39,020 nucleotides of DNA. It comes from Rhodanobacter sp. Lineage in GTDB: Bacteria; Pseudomonadota; Gammaproteobacteria; Xanthomonadales; Rhodanobacteraceae. The notes under the pieces were generated by a model. It worked only from the letters and a program-made list of their open reading frames with translations, did no database searches and was not told the DNA's origin. Positions within the stretch are counted from its first letter, which is position 1; every line of letters begins with the position of its first letter. Below are positions 29,008-37,479 of this stretch, piece by piece. A program made the translations under genes and the position numbers. The stretch spans positions 1-39,020 of the forward strand of contig JASBTI010000003.1 of the NCBI GenBank assembly GCA_030148505.1, written 5' to 3'.

Positions 29008-30096
29008 TCAGCCCAGCGGTTTATCGAACAAATCGGCTTGCGCCTGATAGCTGTCGCGATCGACGAAGCCGGACAAGCCGACCCCGACCAGCCGGTAGCG
29101 CTCGTCGGTATCGCGCTCCACCCGTTCGCGCAGGGCGCAGGCAAGGTCCGCCAGCTCGCTTGCCGAGCGGGGTTGTTGCGGTGGGGTGAGACTGCGGGTC
29201 AGCGTGCGGAAATCCGCAGTCTTGAGCTTCAGCACCACGGTGCGCGCCAGTCGTTCGTGCTCGCGCAGATAGCCGGCCCAGGCCTTGTCGGCGAGGCGGC
29301 GGATATGCGGTTCAAGTTCGTCGAGCAACAGGTCGTGCGCGAAGGTGTCCTCGGCGGAGATCTGCACCGTCGGCCGTTCCGGCTGCACCGCATGGGTGTC
29401 GATGCCTTGTGCCAGCTCATGCAGGCGCACCCCCCAGCGGCCAAAGCGCATCTCCAGCTCGGCCAGCGCGTGTGAGCGCAGCTCGCCGACCTTACGGATA
29501 CCCAGTTCGGCGAGCTTGGCCTCCATCACCTTGCCCACGCCGGGCAAGCGCCCCACCGGTAGTGGTGTGAGGAAGGCCTCGACTTGGTGCGGCCGAATCA
29601 CCCACAGCCCATCGGGCTTGTTCCAGTCCGAGGCGATCTTGGCCAGAAACTTGTTCGGCGCCACGCCGGCCGAGGCGGTCAGCCCGGTCTCCTCGCGGAT
29701 CGCCGTGCGGATCGCCTCGGCGGTGGCGGTGGCCGAGGGCAGGCCGGTGCGGGTCACGGTGACATCGAGGTAGGCTTCGTCCAGCGACAGCGGTTCGATC
29801 AGCTCGGTGTGCCGCGCGAAGATCTCGTGGATCTGCCGCGATACCGCCTTGTAACGCACGAAATCCGGTGGCACGAACACCAGCTGGGGGCATAGCCGTT
29901 CGGCACGCAGCGCCGGCATCGCCGAGCGCACGCCGAACACGCGCGCCTCGTAACTCGCCGCGCAGACCACCGAGCGCGCACCGCGCCAGGCCACCGCTAC
30001 CGGCTTGCCGCGCAGCGCGGGGTCGTCGCGTTGCTCCACCGACGCGTAGAACGCGTCCATGTCGACATGCAGAATTTTGCGTTGGGGGATGGGCAC
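29008..30096 (-). CDS. dinB: DNA polymerase IV (Y-family translesion polymerase)
   Basis: This 362-residue Y-family polymerase copies past damaged bases. Seen are the N-terminal metal site ILHVDMDAFYASVEQRD, the catalytic SLDEAYLDVT, the RTAIREETGLTASAGVAPNKFLAKIASDWNKPDG block, helix-hairpin-helix LPGVGKVMEAKLAELGI, and the little-finger domain (SAEDTFAHDLLLDELEPHIRRLADKAW). The frame is open to 30549, but family members begin a few residues before the HVDMDAF motif. The GTG at 30096 (VPIPQRKILHVDMDAF) is therefore the likely start, though no good ribosome site precedes it. No SOS box is obvious just upstream. It lies 10 bp from the REP element and downstream of the ATP-grasp gene on the same strand. 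Confidence 0.94.
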   Translation of the reverse strand: MPIPQRKILHVDMDAFYASVEQRDDPALRGKPVAVAWRGARSVVCAASYEARVFGVRSAMPALRAERLCPQLVFVPPDFVRYKAVSRQIHEIFARHTELIEPLSLDEAYLDVTVTRTGLPSATATAEAIRTAIREETGLTASAGVAPNKFLAKIASDWNKPDGLWVIRPHQVEAFLTPLPVGRLPGVGKVMEAKLAELGIRKVGELRSHALAELEMRFGRWGVRLHELAQGIDTHAVQPERPTVQISAEDTFAHDLLLDELEPHIRRLADKAWAGYLREHERLARTVVLKLKTADFRTLTRSLTPPQQPRSASELADLACALRERVERDTDERYRLVGVGLSGFVDRDSYQAQADLFDKPLG

Positions 30097-30200
30097 GGTG
30101 ACGCGGATCGGGCAGCGGCTATGCGTCGATTCTATGGACGCCGCCTGAATCTGGATAGCTTCGCCATCCCGATGAGATGGTGCCGATCCCTCAAGGAGGC

Positions 30201-31103
30201 TCAGGTCTGCAACGCCTGCAGACGGCGCAGCCGCCCGGCCACCTGCGTTGCAAAGCGTTCGGCCGCTTGCGGGTGGGCATCGAGATGCAGGAACGGTTCG
30301 ATCATTTCCAGCTCCATGATCAGGAAGCGGCCGCCGCGCAACACGCCATCGACCCGCACATAGGCGTGATCGCGATGCCCGATCCCGGTGACCGCGGCCA
30401 GCGCAAGTTCGGCGGCCGCAAGGATCGTGGTACTCGGCTGCAACGGCTCGGCGCGGCCGCCAAATTCGCCTTGCACGCGGTAGTCGCCGCTGGCCGGGCG
30501 CTTGATCACCGCATGGCTGAAGTCGCCGCCGAAATACAGCAGCGACCACTCACCGTCGCTGACGATTTCCGCTACGAACGGCTGTACCAGGAAGTCGTGG
30601 CCGACCGGCAACTGCGCGACGGCCTCATCGAACACCGCATCACCGACGGTACCTTGCAGCGTAAGCCATGCGCCGCCGCTGATGGTCGGCTTCACCACCA
30701 CCTGTTGCGCCGTCATCGTGGCGAGCAGGGCAGGCAGCGCGCGCGTGCTGGCGACCTGGGTGGGAATGATCTCGACGCCGTGTTGCGCCAGTTCGAGCAG
30801 ATAGTGCTTGTCGCTGTTCCAGCGCAGCAGGGCGCTGTCGTTGATCGTGGCCACGCCCAGCTGATCGAGACGATCCAGCCAGTGCCGGAACGCCGTGTAG
30901 TGTTTGAAATAGTCCCAGATGGTGCGGATCAGTACCGCATCGAACTGTGTCCAGTCGACTTGCGGGTCGTTCCACACGCAAATTGTTGACGGAACCCCGA
31001 GGCGTTCGAGCGCGACCACGGCTGCCGCATCGTCTGCGCCGAGCGCGGGGTAGTGCGTCGCAGTGGCGATCGCCAGGCGAGGTGCGGTGACAGGTTGCAG
31101 CAT
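30201..31103 (-). CDS. ATP-grasp family protein, RimK/glutathione-synthetase-like
   Basis: This 300-residue protein of ATP-grasp type presumably ligates a carboxylate to an amine or thiol with ATP. The N-terminal part reads LAIATATHYPALGADD...VPSTICVWNDPQVDW, then FDAVLIRTIWDYFKHYTAFRHWLDRL. The ATP-grasp core includes QQVVVKPTISGGAWLT, the loop GHDFLVQPFVAEIVSDGEWSLLYFGGDFSHAVIKRP, and the metal site VRVDGVLRGGRFLIMELEMIEPFLHL. It is cytoplasmic with no signal. The ATG at 31103 follows a ribosome site (GAAGG); the frame extends upstream but that part is non-coding. It is divergent from an amino-acid permease. The substrate is not known. Confidence 0.9.
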   Translation of the reverse strand: MLQPVTAPRLAIATATHYPALGADDAAAVVALERLGVPSTICVWNDPQVDWTQFDAVLIRTIWDYFKHYTAFRHWLDRLDQLGVATINDSALLRWNSDKHYLLELAQHGVEIIPTQVASTRALPALLATMTAQQVVVKPTISGGAWLTLQGTVGDAVFDEAVAQLPVGHDFLVQPFVAEIVSDGEWSLLYFGGDFSHAVIKRPASGDYRVQGEFGGRAEPLQPSTTILAAAELALAAVTGIGHRDHAYVRVDGVLRGGRFLIMELEMIEPFLHLDAHPQAAERFATQVAGRLRRLQALQT

Positions 31104-31287
31104 GGCGATACCTTCAAGGGCGGAAAAGGGCGCCCTTGTCGGAAAGCAGCGTGACCGGACTGGGGGAGTGGCCGTTAGTGTTTCGGGCAGGCCGGGGCTT
31201 GTCAATTTGCGCGGTGCGATGGCGTGGTTGCGGGGCGGCTGCAGGCACAGATCACGGTGTGCTGGCTGAAACCCCACGCACAATGGC

Positions 31288-32637
31288 ATGGTAGCGGCCA
31301 TGCCGAACGAAACCGTCCCTGCCAGCAGCTATATCCGTCGCCTGGGGATGTGGGACGCGGCGATGATCGTGATCGGCGGCGTGATCGGCGCGGGTATTTT
31401 CCGCACCCCGGCGACGGTTGCCGAGCGCACCGGTTCGGGTACGCAGGTGTTGATCCTGTGGACGATCGGCGGCCTGCTGACATTGGCCGGGGTGCTCTGC
31501 TACGCCGAGCTGGGCGCGCGGCGGCCGCAGGCCGGCGGCACGTATGTGTACCTGCGTGAGGCATTCGGCAAGCTGCCCGCCTTCCTGTTCGGCTGGACCA
31601 TGGCGCTGATCAACTACCCCGGCAGCGTGGCGGCGGTGGCCACCACGTTCGCCGATTATTTCTGTGCGGCAATCGGCCTGCCGCTGTTTCTGGTGAAACC
31701 GGTGGCGGTCGGCGCGATTGCCTTCATCGTCGGCATCAACCTGTTCGGCATCCGCGCCGGCGCGATGGTGCAGAACATCTTCACCGTGCTGAAGCTGGCG
31801 GCGATCGCCTTGCTGGTGGTGGTCGGGCTGGTGCTGGCGCGCGGTCATCTGGGCATTGTGCTGGCAACGGATACCGCGCACCCGGTGCCCTCAGGTGCAT
31901 TTCTCGGCGCCTTGCTGCCGGTGCTGTTCGCCTACGGTGGCTTCCATTACCTCAACGATCTGGCCGGTGAGGTGCGCAACCCGCAGCGCACCTTGCCGCG
32001 TGCACTGGGCATGGGCATGGCCGGCGTGGTGGCCTGCTATGTGCTGGTCAATGTCGCCTACATGGCCGGGCTCGGCCATGCCGGTCTCGCTGCCAGCCAG
32101 GCGCCGGCGGCAGACCTGATGCGCCGGCTGTTCGGCGAGCACGGCGCCACCGTGATCGCGGTCGGCATTGCCTGTTCCACCTTCGGCTATTGCAACATCG
32201 CGATCGCCGGTGGCGCGCGGGTGCTGCAGACGATGGGCGCGGACGGCATGTTCTTCAGCGCGGCGGGCCGGATCGAACCATGCACCCGTGCGCCGCAGAT
32301 CGCGCTGGCCGCGCTCGGTCTGTGGGCGATCGTGCTGACCCTGTCCGGCAGTTTTGGCCAGTTGCTCGACTACACCACGGTCGGCGAATGGCTGGCGCAT
32401 GTGTTCGGCATCGCCACGCTGTTCTGGTATCGCCGGCGCTTCTTCGATCAGCCTTCGCCGTATCAGGTGCCGTTCTACCCGTTGCTGCCACTGCTGTTCG
32501 TGGTCACCGTGCTCGGGGTCATCGTGGCCACCGCCATCCACACCCCGCGCGACGCCGGCATGAGCCTGCTGATCATCGCGCTCGGTGTGCCGGTGTACTA
32601 CGGCTGGCAGTACTGGTCGCGCCGGCCTTCGGTTTGA
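31288..32637 (+). CDS. APC-superfamily amino acid permease
   Basis: This 449-residue inner-membrane transporter has about twelve hydrophobic segments. The APC-family first helix is MWDAAMIVIGGVIGAGIFRTPATVAERTGS, including the GxGIF motif for substrate binding. The conserved GGTYVYLREAFGKLPAFLFGW and FAYGGFHYLNDLAGEVRNPQRTLPRAL follow. It probably moves amino acids in symport or exchange; the substrate cannot be read. Two ATGs (31288 and 31300) are possible starts. It is divergent from the ATP-grasp gene across about 184 bp. After it comes a long gap with no clear terminator. Confidence 0.92.
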   Translation: MVAAMPNETVPASSYIRRLGMWDAAMIVIGGVIGAGIFRTPATVAERTGSGTQVLILWTIGGLLTLAGVLCYAELGARRPQAGGTYVYLREAFGKLPAFLFGWTMALINYPGSVAAVATTFADYFCAAIGLPLFLVKPVAVGAIAFIVGINLFGIRAGAMVQNIFTVLKLAAIALLVVVGLVLARGHLGIVLATDTAHPVPSGAFLGALLPVLFAYGGFHYLNDLAGEVRNPQRTLPRALGMGMAGVVACYVLVNVAYMAGLGHAGLAASQAPAADLMRRLFGEHGATVIAVGIACSTFGYCNIAIAGGARVLQTMGADGMFFSAAGRIEPCTRAPQIALAALGLWAIVLTLSGSFGQLLDYTTVGEWLAHVFGIATLFWYRRRFFDQPSPYQVPFYPLLPLLFVVTVLGVIVATAIHTPRDAGMSLLIIALGVPVYYGWQYWSRRPSV

Positions 32638-33312
32638 GCATGGATGAGGAGGGTGCTGGCGGCGACGAGGTAGCGGGTCTGCCGACCAAAATAACGTTGC
32701 TGAGGATTCTCCTGCAGCCAGGCGGCATGGACCCGTAGAGAAAGCCACCCGCTAGCTTGGGCGCAATTAAATGCGAATGCTAACCGGTTGGGAGAGCGAT
32801 CAAGCCACGCTGGAAGCCTACACCGGTACCTCGAAGGTCCCGCCACTAGGCAACTGTGATGCAACCCGATACGCGGCCCGACTTGCGTAATAACATGCGA
32901 CGCATAAAGCGTAATTAATTGCTCGTTGACATCGTCCTTTCGACACGGTTAACAATCATTGCATGCCGTGAGAGTCATGCCGGCAAATAGTCAGCAAAGG
33001 GGTGCTGATGTCAGGGAGGGCGCTATTCGAGTTCAATTGCGACGGCGGCGCGATGCAGCCGTACGGCAGGTGCTGGCGTTGTGTGCGTTGGCCAATCCCA
33101 CTCTGTGGATGGTGCGACGAATTTTGGTCGCTGCCGCGGATGACGTGCGCCTGTGAGCGGAAAAATGGGGTTGATCAGAGGGAAGTTAGCGAAACTTCGG
33201 CGAAAAATACCAGAAACATCGCCCTTTCCTGTGACTATGCTTGCGGTGACATTCGTCTGGACGGCCGTTTCCGAGTCAACTGATCAGAGCAGAGCATCTT
33301 AAGGAAGAGCGT
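32638..33312. other. gap of about 0.7 kb before the RHS gene, no confident gene
   Basis: No reading frame here has a recognisable product; short open frames on both strands (for example 33002-33283 plus, 32598-32864 minus) lack family features. The composition turns AT-richer from about 32880. A possible sigma-70 -35 TTGACA at 32926-32931 is followed by a weak -10 near 32949, and a good ribosome site (AAGGAAGAG) occurs just before 33313. The stretch probably holds the long leader or promoter of the RHS gene. Confidence 0.4.
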
Positions 33313-36300
33313 ATGAGAATTTTTATTCTTTCACTATTTTTAGTGGCAAATATTTTCTGTGCCGTAGCCTATGCACAAAATAACAACACCGTAAAGCGTG
33401 GGACACAAATTCAGAATGGTAATGTGCGATTGTGGGATGAGGCAGCGGCAAGGACCTATATTTCCCCCGCCTCCAATTCGTATTGGCCATATGGGGCAGC
33501 AAACTGCAGTCACTTAGGGTGGTCGCTTAACGCCAGCGGAACGTATCTTGGTGCGGATGGCCATACTTTTACGCGCGAAATGTATGCAAAAAATCACTGC
33601 ATACTCAATAACCAAGGCCCTGGTGAAGACTTCGTAACGGGCGACTACACAATTCAAACATGCCTCAATGGGACTCGTTGGGCGTATAATAGCCACTGGG
33701 ACGCCTATTTATGCGAGAGCGGCTATTATTTAAATGTCCCTGTTGACAAAGTCGCCAATGGCAAGTGCTCTTGCGATCAGGGCCGTTTTGGAACGGACAA
33801 GCCGATCGAGATAGGTACCGGAAACATGTATGAGTCGGCCACGGATTTCATTAGTGGCGATGGGCGATTACGGTTCGACCGACACTACAACAGCAACCCA
33901 TACAATCCTATGGTCTCCGCCCGGGGCTGGAGGAATGGGTTCGAGGCCAGGCACTTGTTCGGCCTGGAGGATGTGGCGCCGACGATTCCACCGGGTTTTA
34001 CCTTTGCGTCAACCAGTTCTGCCACCTACACTTCGGCGGCTAGTGCTTGCACGGAGGGGTTCCAGGGCATCGCCGCCAACAACCCGCTATATTCCGGCTT
34101 GATCGCCACCTATATTGGCAATGGTCAGTGCAAGCTTTCAAATGGACGGGTCATTCCCGTGTTCAATACTAATGAGAGTGTAGTGCTGACGTCGGCAATT
34201 TCGGATGCATCTTTTCCACTGGTCGCCGTACGCCCGGATGGCAATAGCTATACTTTTTCCTGTTTCAACGGCATCTGTACAACCTCCGGGCAGAGCGAAG
34301 TGACTCTCGCCCCCGGCGCCAACAGCTATACCTTGACGGTCGCAAACGGCGATACCGAGTCGTACGACATCAACGGAAATTTGCTGCAAATTGTCAGTCG
34401 CGATGGCTATACGCAGACGATCAGTCGCAACAGTGACGAAACCATCAGCAAGGTCACGGACAATCATGGCCGGCAATTGGCTTTTACTTACAATGTCAAT
34501 TCCAACCTGAGCACGTTGACGCTGCCTGATAAGACAACTATCCAATATGCCTATGACGCGGATGGCAACTTAACCTCGGTTACCTACGGCGACAACAGCG
34601 TTATCGGCTATCAGTATAACAACACCACATTTCTTGCCGCCCTCACCACCATGGTCGATGAGAGTAATACCGACTATGCCAGTTGGACCTACGATCCCAC
34701 CAGTGGCAAGGCCACTGGTAGCGCTCTGGCAGGCAATGTGGATACCGACGCACTGACTTACGATAGCAACAGCACGACTGTCACTGACAACCTCGGCACT
34801 CAGCGGACTTACAGGTTCCAGGATGTCGCCGGCGGCCTTCGGCTTACATCGATTAGTGGCCCGGCATGCCACGACTGCATCGGTCAGAGCATGACGTATG
34901 ATGGTAATGGCTATATGCAGTCAGCACTGGACTGGAACAACCATCAAACCAACTACACCTTCGATTCAAATGGACTGCTGCTGCAGAGCGTCGAAGCTGT
35001 TGGTACAACGGTCCAACGAACCACGTCCACTCAGTGGGACCAGGTATTGCGAGTGCCGCTGTCGCGAACGGTCAGTGATGCCGGCGGTACGACATTAGCT
35101 ACCACTGACTGGGTCTACAACACTCGCGGCCAACCGCTGGCCCGCTGCGAGATCGATCCGGCCCAGGCCGGCAGCTACGCTTGCGCCGCAAGCGGCTCGG
35201 TACCGTCTGGTGTACGCCGCTGGACGTACACCTATTGCGATGCAGTGGGTAATGGTTGTCCGCTGGTGGGGCTGCGGCTTTCCGTCACCGGCCCGCGCAC
35301 CGACTTGGTGCAGACCACCACTTACAGCTATTACCCGGACAGCGTTGCGACCGGCTGCGGCACACCGGGCGGTGCCTGTCATCAACCGGGGGATCTGTAT
35401 CAGATCACCGACCCGCTCGGCCACGTCACCACCATCGCTTCGTACGACGCCGATGGACGCATTACCCGAACCACCGACGCCAACGGCATCAACACCGACC
35501 TGACCTACACGCCGCGCGGCTGGCTGGCCTCGCGCAGTGTCGGTGGCGCCACCACCACCTTCGCCTACACCCCGTACGGGGCCGTGGCATCGGTTACCGA
35601 CCCGGACAATGTCACCACGACCTTTACCTACGACGCCGCCCACCGCCTTACCGACATCACCGACGCGCAGGGCAACCGCGTCCATTACACGCTGGATGCG
35701 GCGGGCAACAAGACCAAGGAACAAGTCCTCACCGCCAGCGGCACGGTCGTGCGGAGTCTGTCGCGCGCCTACAACACGCTGGGTCAGCTGACGGCGGTGA
35801 TCGACGGTCTCAACCAGACCGTGTTCAACGCGAACTATAGCGACAGCTACGACGGCAATGGCAACCTGGTGCACAGCGCCGATGCCCTCGGCGTCCAGCG
35901 CCAACAGGGCTTCGATGCCCTCAACCGGTTGCAGAGCACAATCGCCAACTACAACGGCAGCGATCCGGCGACCAGCAACACCCAGACGGCGTTTGATCAC
36001 GATGCATTGGGCCGGCTGGACGGCGTGGCGGATCCCAATGGGTTGAATACGTTGTACACCTACGACGGCCTGGGCAATCGCACCGAACTGAGCAGTCCGG
36101 ATACCGGCACCAGCACCGACACTTACGATGCGGCCGGCAATCGCCTCACGCATACCGATGCGAAAGGAGTCGTCAGTACGTCGACTTATGACACCCTCAA
36201 TCGGGTGGCCGCAGCGAGCTACGCGGGCACCACGCTCTTCACCTACCGTTATGACGAAACGGACACGGAAACCGGTTGCAGCGGCAGTCATTCGATAGGC

Positions 36301-37026
36301 CGCTTGACCCGTGTGCTAGGAAACGGGGGCGCCACGGTATTCTGCTACGACGCGCGTGGCAACGTGGTCATGAAGCGTCAGGGGTTTTCCGGCCACAACG
36401 ACATCACCACGTACAGCTACACCATGGGCGACCGCTTGGCGAGCATCGACTACCCCGATAACACGCTGGTCAGTTATCAGCACGATAGCGCGGGACGCAT
36501 TAATCGCGTCACCGTCACGCCGCCGGGCGTCGCAGCCGTCGCGGCCGTCACGAACATCAGCTATCTGCCGTTCGGGCCGATCAGCAGCTACACGCTGGGG
36601 AACGGTCAGGTCATCACGCGCACGTACGATGCCAACGAGCGGCTCACCGACCTGACCAGCCCGGCGCTGAATCTGCATCTGGCGCGTGACGCGATGGGCG
36701 ATATCCTCGCCCTGGGCAATCCGGCGACGGAGACCTACAGCTACGACCCGCTGTACCGGCTTACCGGCATCACCGACGCCGGCGCCGCGCTGGAGAGCTA
36801 CAGCTACAACCGGACCGGTGATCGGCTGAGCAAGACCGCGACAGACGTAGTCACCGGAGGCGGTGCCTATACCTACACCACCGGTACGCACCAATTGGCC
36901 AGCATTGGCAATGCCGCGCGCACCAATGACGCCAACGGCAACACCACCGGCAGCGTGATGGGTGGCAACACCTACGGCTTCGGTTACAACAGCCGCAACC
37001 GCTTGACCACGGTAAGCGTCCGGTGA
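33313..37026 (+). CDS. secreted RHS/YD-repeat protein, truncated by an IS66-type insertion
   Basis: The 1237 residues visible begin with a signal peptide (MRIFILSLFLVANIFCAVAYAQ) and a cysteine-rich domain of about 130 residues. A DUF6531-like segment follows (IEIGTGNMYESATDFISGDGRLRFDRHYNS), then a long YD-repeat array (motifs such as YAYDADGNLTSVTYGD and FDALNRLQS). RHS proteins form a hollow shell around a variable C-terminal toxin. Here the frame stops at NSRNRLTTVSVR, with neither the usual core end (RFLSPDP-like) nor a toxin tip. The last four codons and the stop belong to the left end of an IS66 element starting at 37012. The product is thus likely non-functional as a toxin. The first part is AT-rich and the second half GC-rich, suggesting a mosaic gene. 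Confidence 0.88.
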   Translation: MRIFILSLFLVANIFCAVAYAQNNNTVKRGTQIQNGNVRLWDEAAARTYISPASNSYWPYGAANCSHLGWSLNASGTYLGADGHTFTREMYAKNHCILNNQGPGEDFVTGDYTIQTCLNGTRWAYNSHWDAYLCESGYYLNVPVDKVANGKCSCDQGRFGTDKPIEIGTGNMYESATDFISGDGRLRFDRHYNSNPYNPMVSARGWRNGFEARHLFGLEDVAPTIPPGFTFASTSSATYTSAASACTEGFQGIAANNPLYSGLIATYIGNGQCKLSNGRVIPVFNTNESVVLTSAISDASFPLVAVRPDGNSYTFSCFNGICTTSGQSEVTLAPGANSYTLTVANGDTESYDINGNLLQIVSRDGYTQTISRNSDETISKVTDNHGRQLAFTYNVNSNLSTLTLPDKTTIQYAYDADGNLTSVTYGDNSVIGYQYNNTTFLAALTTMVDESNTDYASWTYDPTSGKATGSALAGNVDTDALTYDSNSTTVTDNLGTQRTYRFQDVAGGLRLTSISGPACHDCIGQSMTYDGNGYMQSALDWNNHQTNYTFDSNGLLLQSVEAVGTTVQRTTSTQWDQVLRVPLSRTVSDAGGTTLATTDWVYNTRGQPLARCEIDPAQAGSYACAASGSVPSGVRRWTYTYCDAVGNGCPLVGLRLSVTGPRTDLVQTTTYSYYPDSVATGCGTPGGACHQPGDLYQITDPLGHVTTIASYDADGRITRTTDANGINTDLTYTPRGWLASRSVGGATTTFAYTPYGAVASVTDPDNVTTTFTYDAAHRLTDITDAQGNRVHYTLDAAGNKTKEQVLTASGTVVRSLSRAYNTLGQLTAVIDGLNQTVFNANYSDSYDGNGNLVHSADALGVQRQQGFDALNRLQSTIANYNGSDPATSNTQTAFDHDALGRLDGVADPNGLNTLYTYDGLGNRTELSSPDTGTSTDTYDAAGNRLTHTDAKGVVSTSTYDTLNRVAAASYAGTTLFTYRYDETDTETGCSGSHSIGRLTRVLGNGGATVFCYDARGNVVMKRQGFSGHNDITTYSYTMGDRLASIDYPDNTLVSYQHDSAGRINRVTVTPPGVAAVAAVTNISYLPFGPISSYTLGNGQVITRTYDANERLTDLTSPALNLHLARDAMGDILALGNPATETYSYDPLYRLTGITDAGAALESYSYNRTGDRLSKTATDVVTGGGAYTYTTGTHQLASIGNAARTNDANGNTTGSVMGGNTYGFGYNSRNRLTTVSVR

Positions 37027-37090
37027 CGACACCTTCCGCGAGATAGGTGTGATGGACTGCACTTAGCCCTTTTCCTGGAGGAGAAGGGCC

Positions 37091-37462
37091 ATGGGTTTAC
37101 TGGGCAGGTCGCCGGGTTCAGGGGATCGGGTGCATGCGTGGTGGTTGGTGAGCGCACCGGTGGATTTCCGCTGTGGCGCGGATCGTCTGCTGGTGCATGT
37201 GCGGGAGGTGCTGAAGCGGGACCCTCTGGACGGCAGCGCCTTTGTGTTTCGCAATCGATCGGGCAGCCGTTTGAAGGTTTTGGTGGTGGACAGCCAAGGC
37301 GTATGGCTGAGCACCCGCCGGCTGCACCGCGGCCGGTTTGTGTTGTCTGCCGGCAAGGAGTCCCTGTGGTCGCTAACGCGCGCGCAGTTCAGGTGGTTGT
37401 GTGCCGGAGTCGATTGGCAGCGCCTGTCATGTGACACAAGCTCACTAGGCAGGATCGTCTAG
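37091..37462 (+). CDS. tnpB: IS66 accessory protein TnpB (IS66 Orf2)
   Basis: This 123-residue protein matches the IS66 Orf2/TnpB family. It shows WWLVSAPVDFRCGADRLLVHVREVLKRDPLDGSAFVFRNRSGSRLKVLVVDSQGVWLSTRRLHRGRF and ends with LTRAQFRWLCAGVDW, where typical members have MRKG in place of FRCG. TnpB is needed for full transposition of some IS66 elements; its biochemical role is unclear. A ribosome site (GGAGGAGAAGG) stands just before the ATG. It precedes the transposase gene by 17 bp. The stop region overlaps a perfect 10-bp palindrome TAGACGTCTA. Confidence 0.92.
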   Translation: MGLLGRSPGSGDRVHAWWLVSAPVDFRCGADRLLVHVREVLKRDPLDGSAFVFRNRSGSRLKVLVVDSQGVWLSTRRLHRGRFVLSAGKESLWSLTRAQFRWLCAGVDWQRLSCDTSSLGRIV

Positions 37463-37479
37463 ACGTCTAAACTTGCGGC

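Noticed and set aside
33002..33283. 93-codon plus-strand frame with many cysteines upstream of the RHS gene
   Set aside because: No family, no ribosome site and no conserved features; its composition fits chance.
35095..36291. 398-codon minus-strand frame opposite the YD repeats
   Set aside because: Shadow created by the repeated YD codons; looks periodic because the sense strand is repetitive.
34300..37000. Repeated short units that might suggest a CRISPR array
   Set aside because: They are in-frame, degenerate YD peptide repeats; there are no identical direct repeats with unique spacers.
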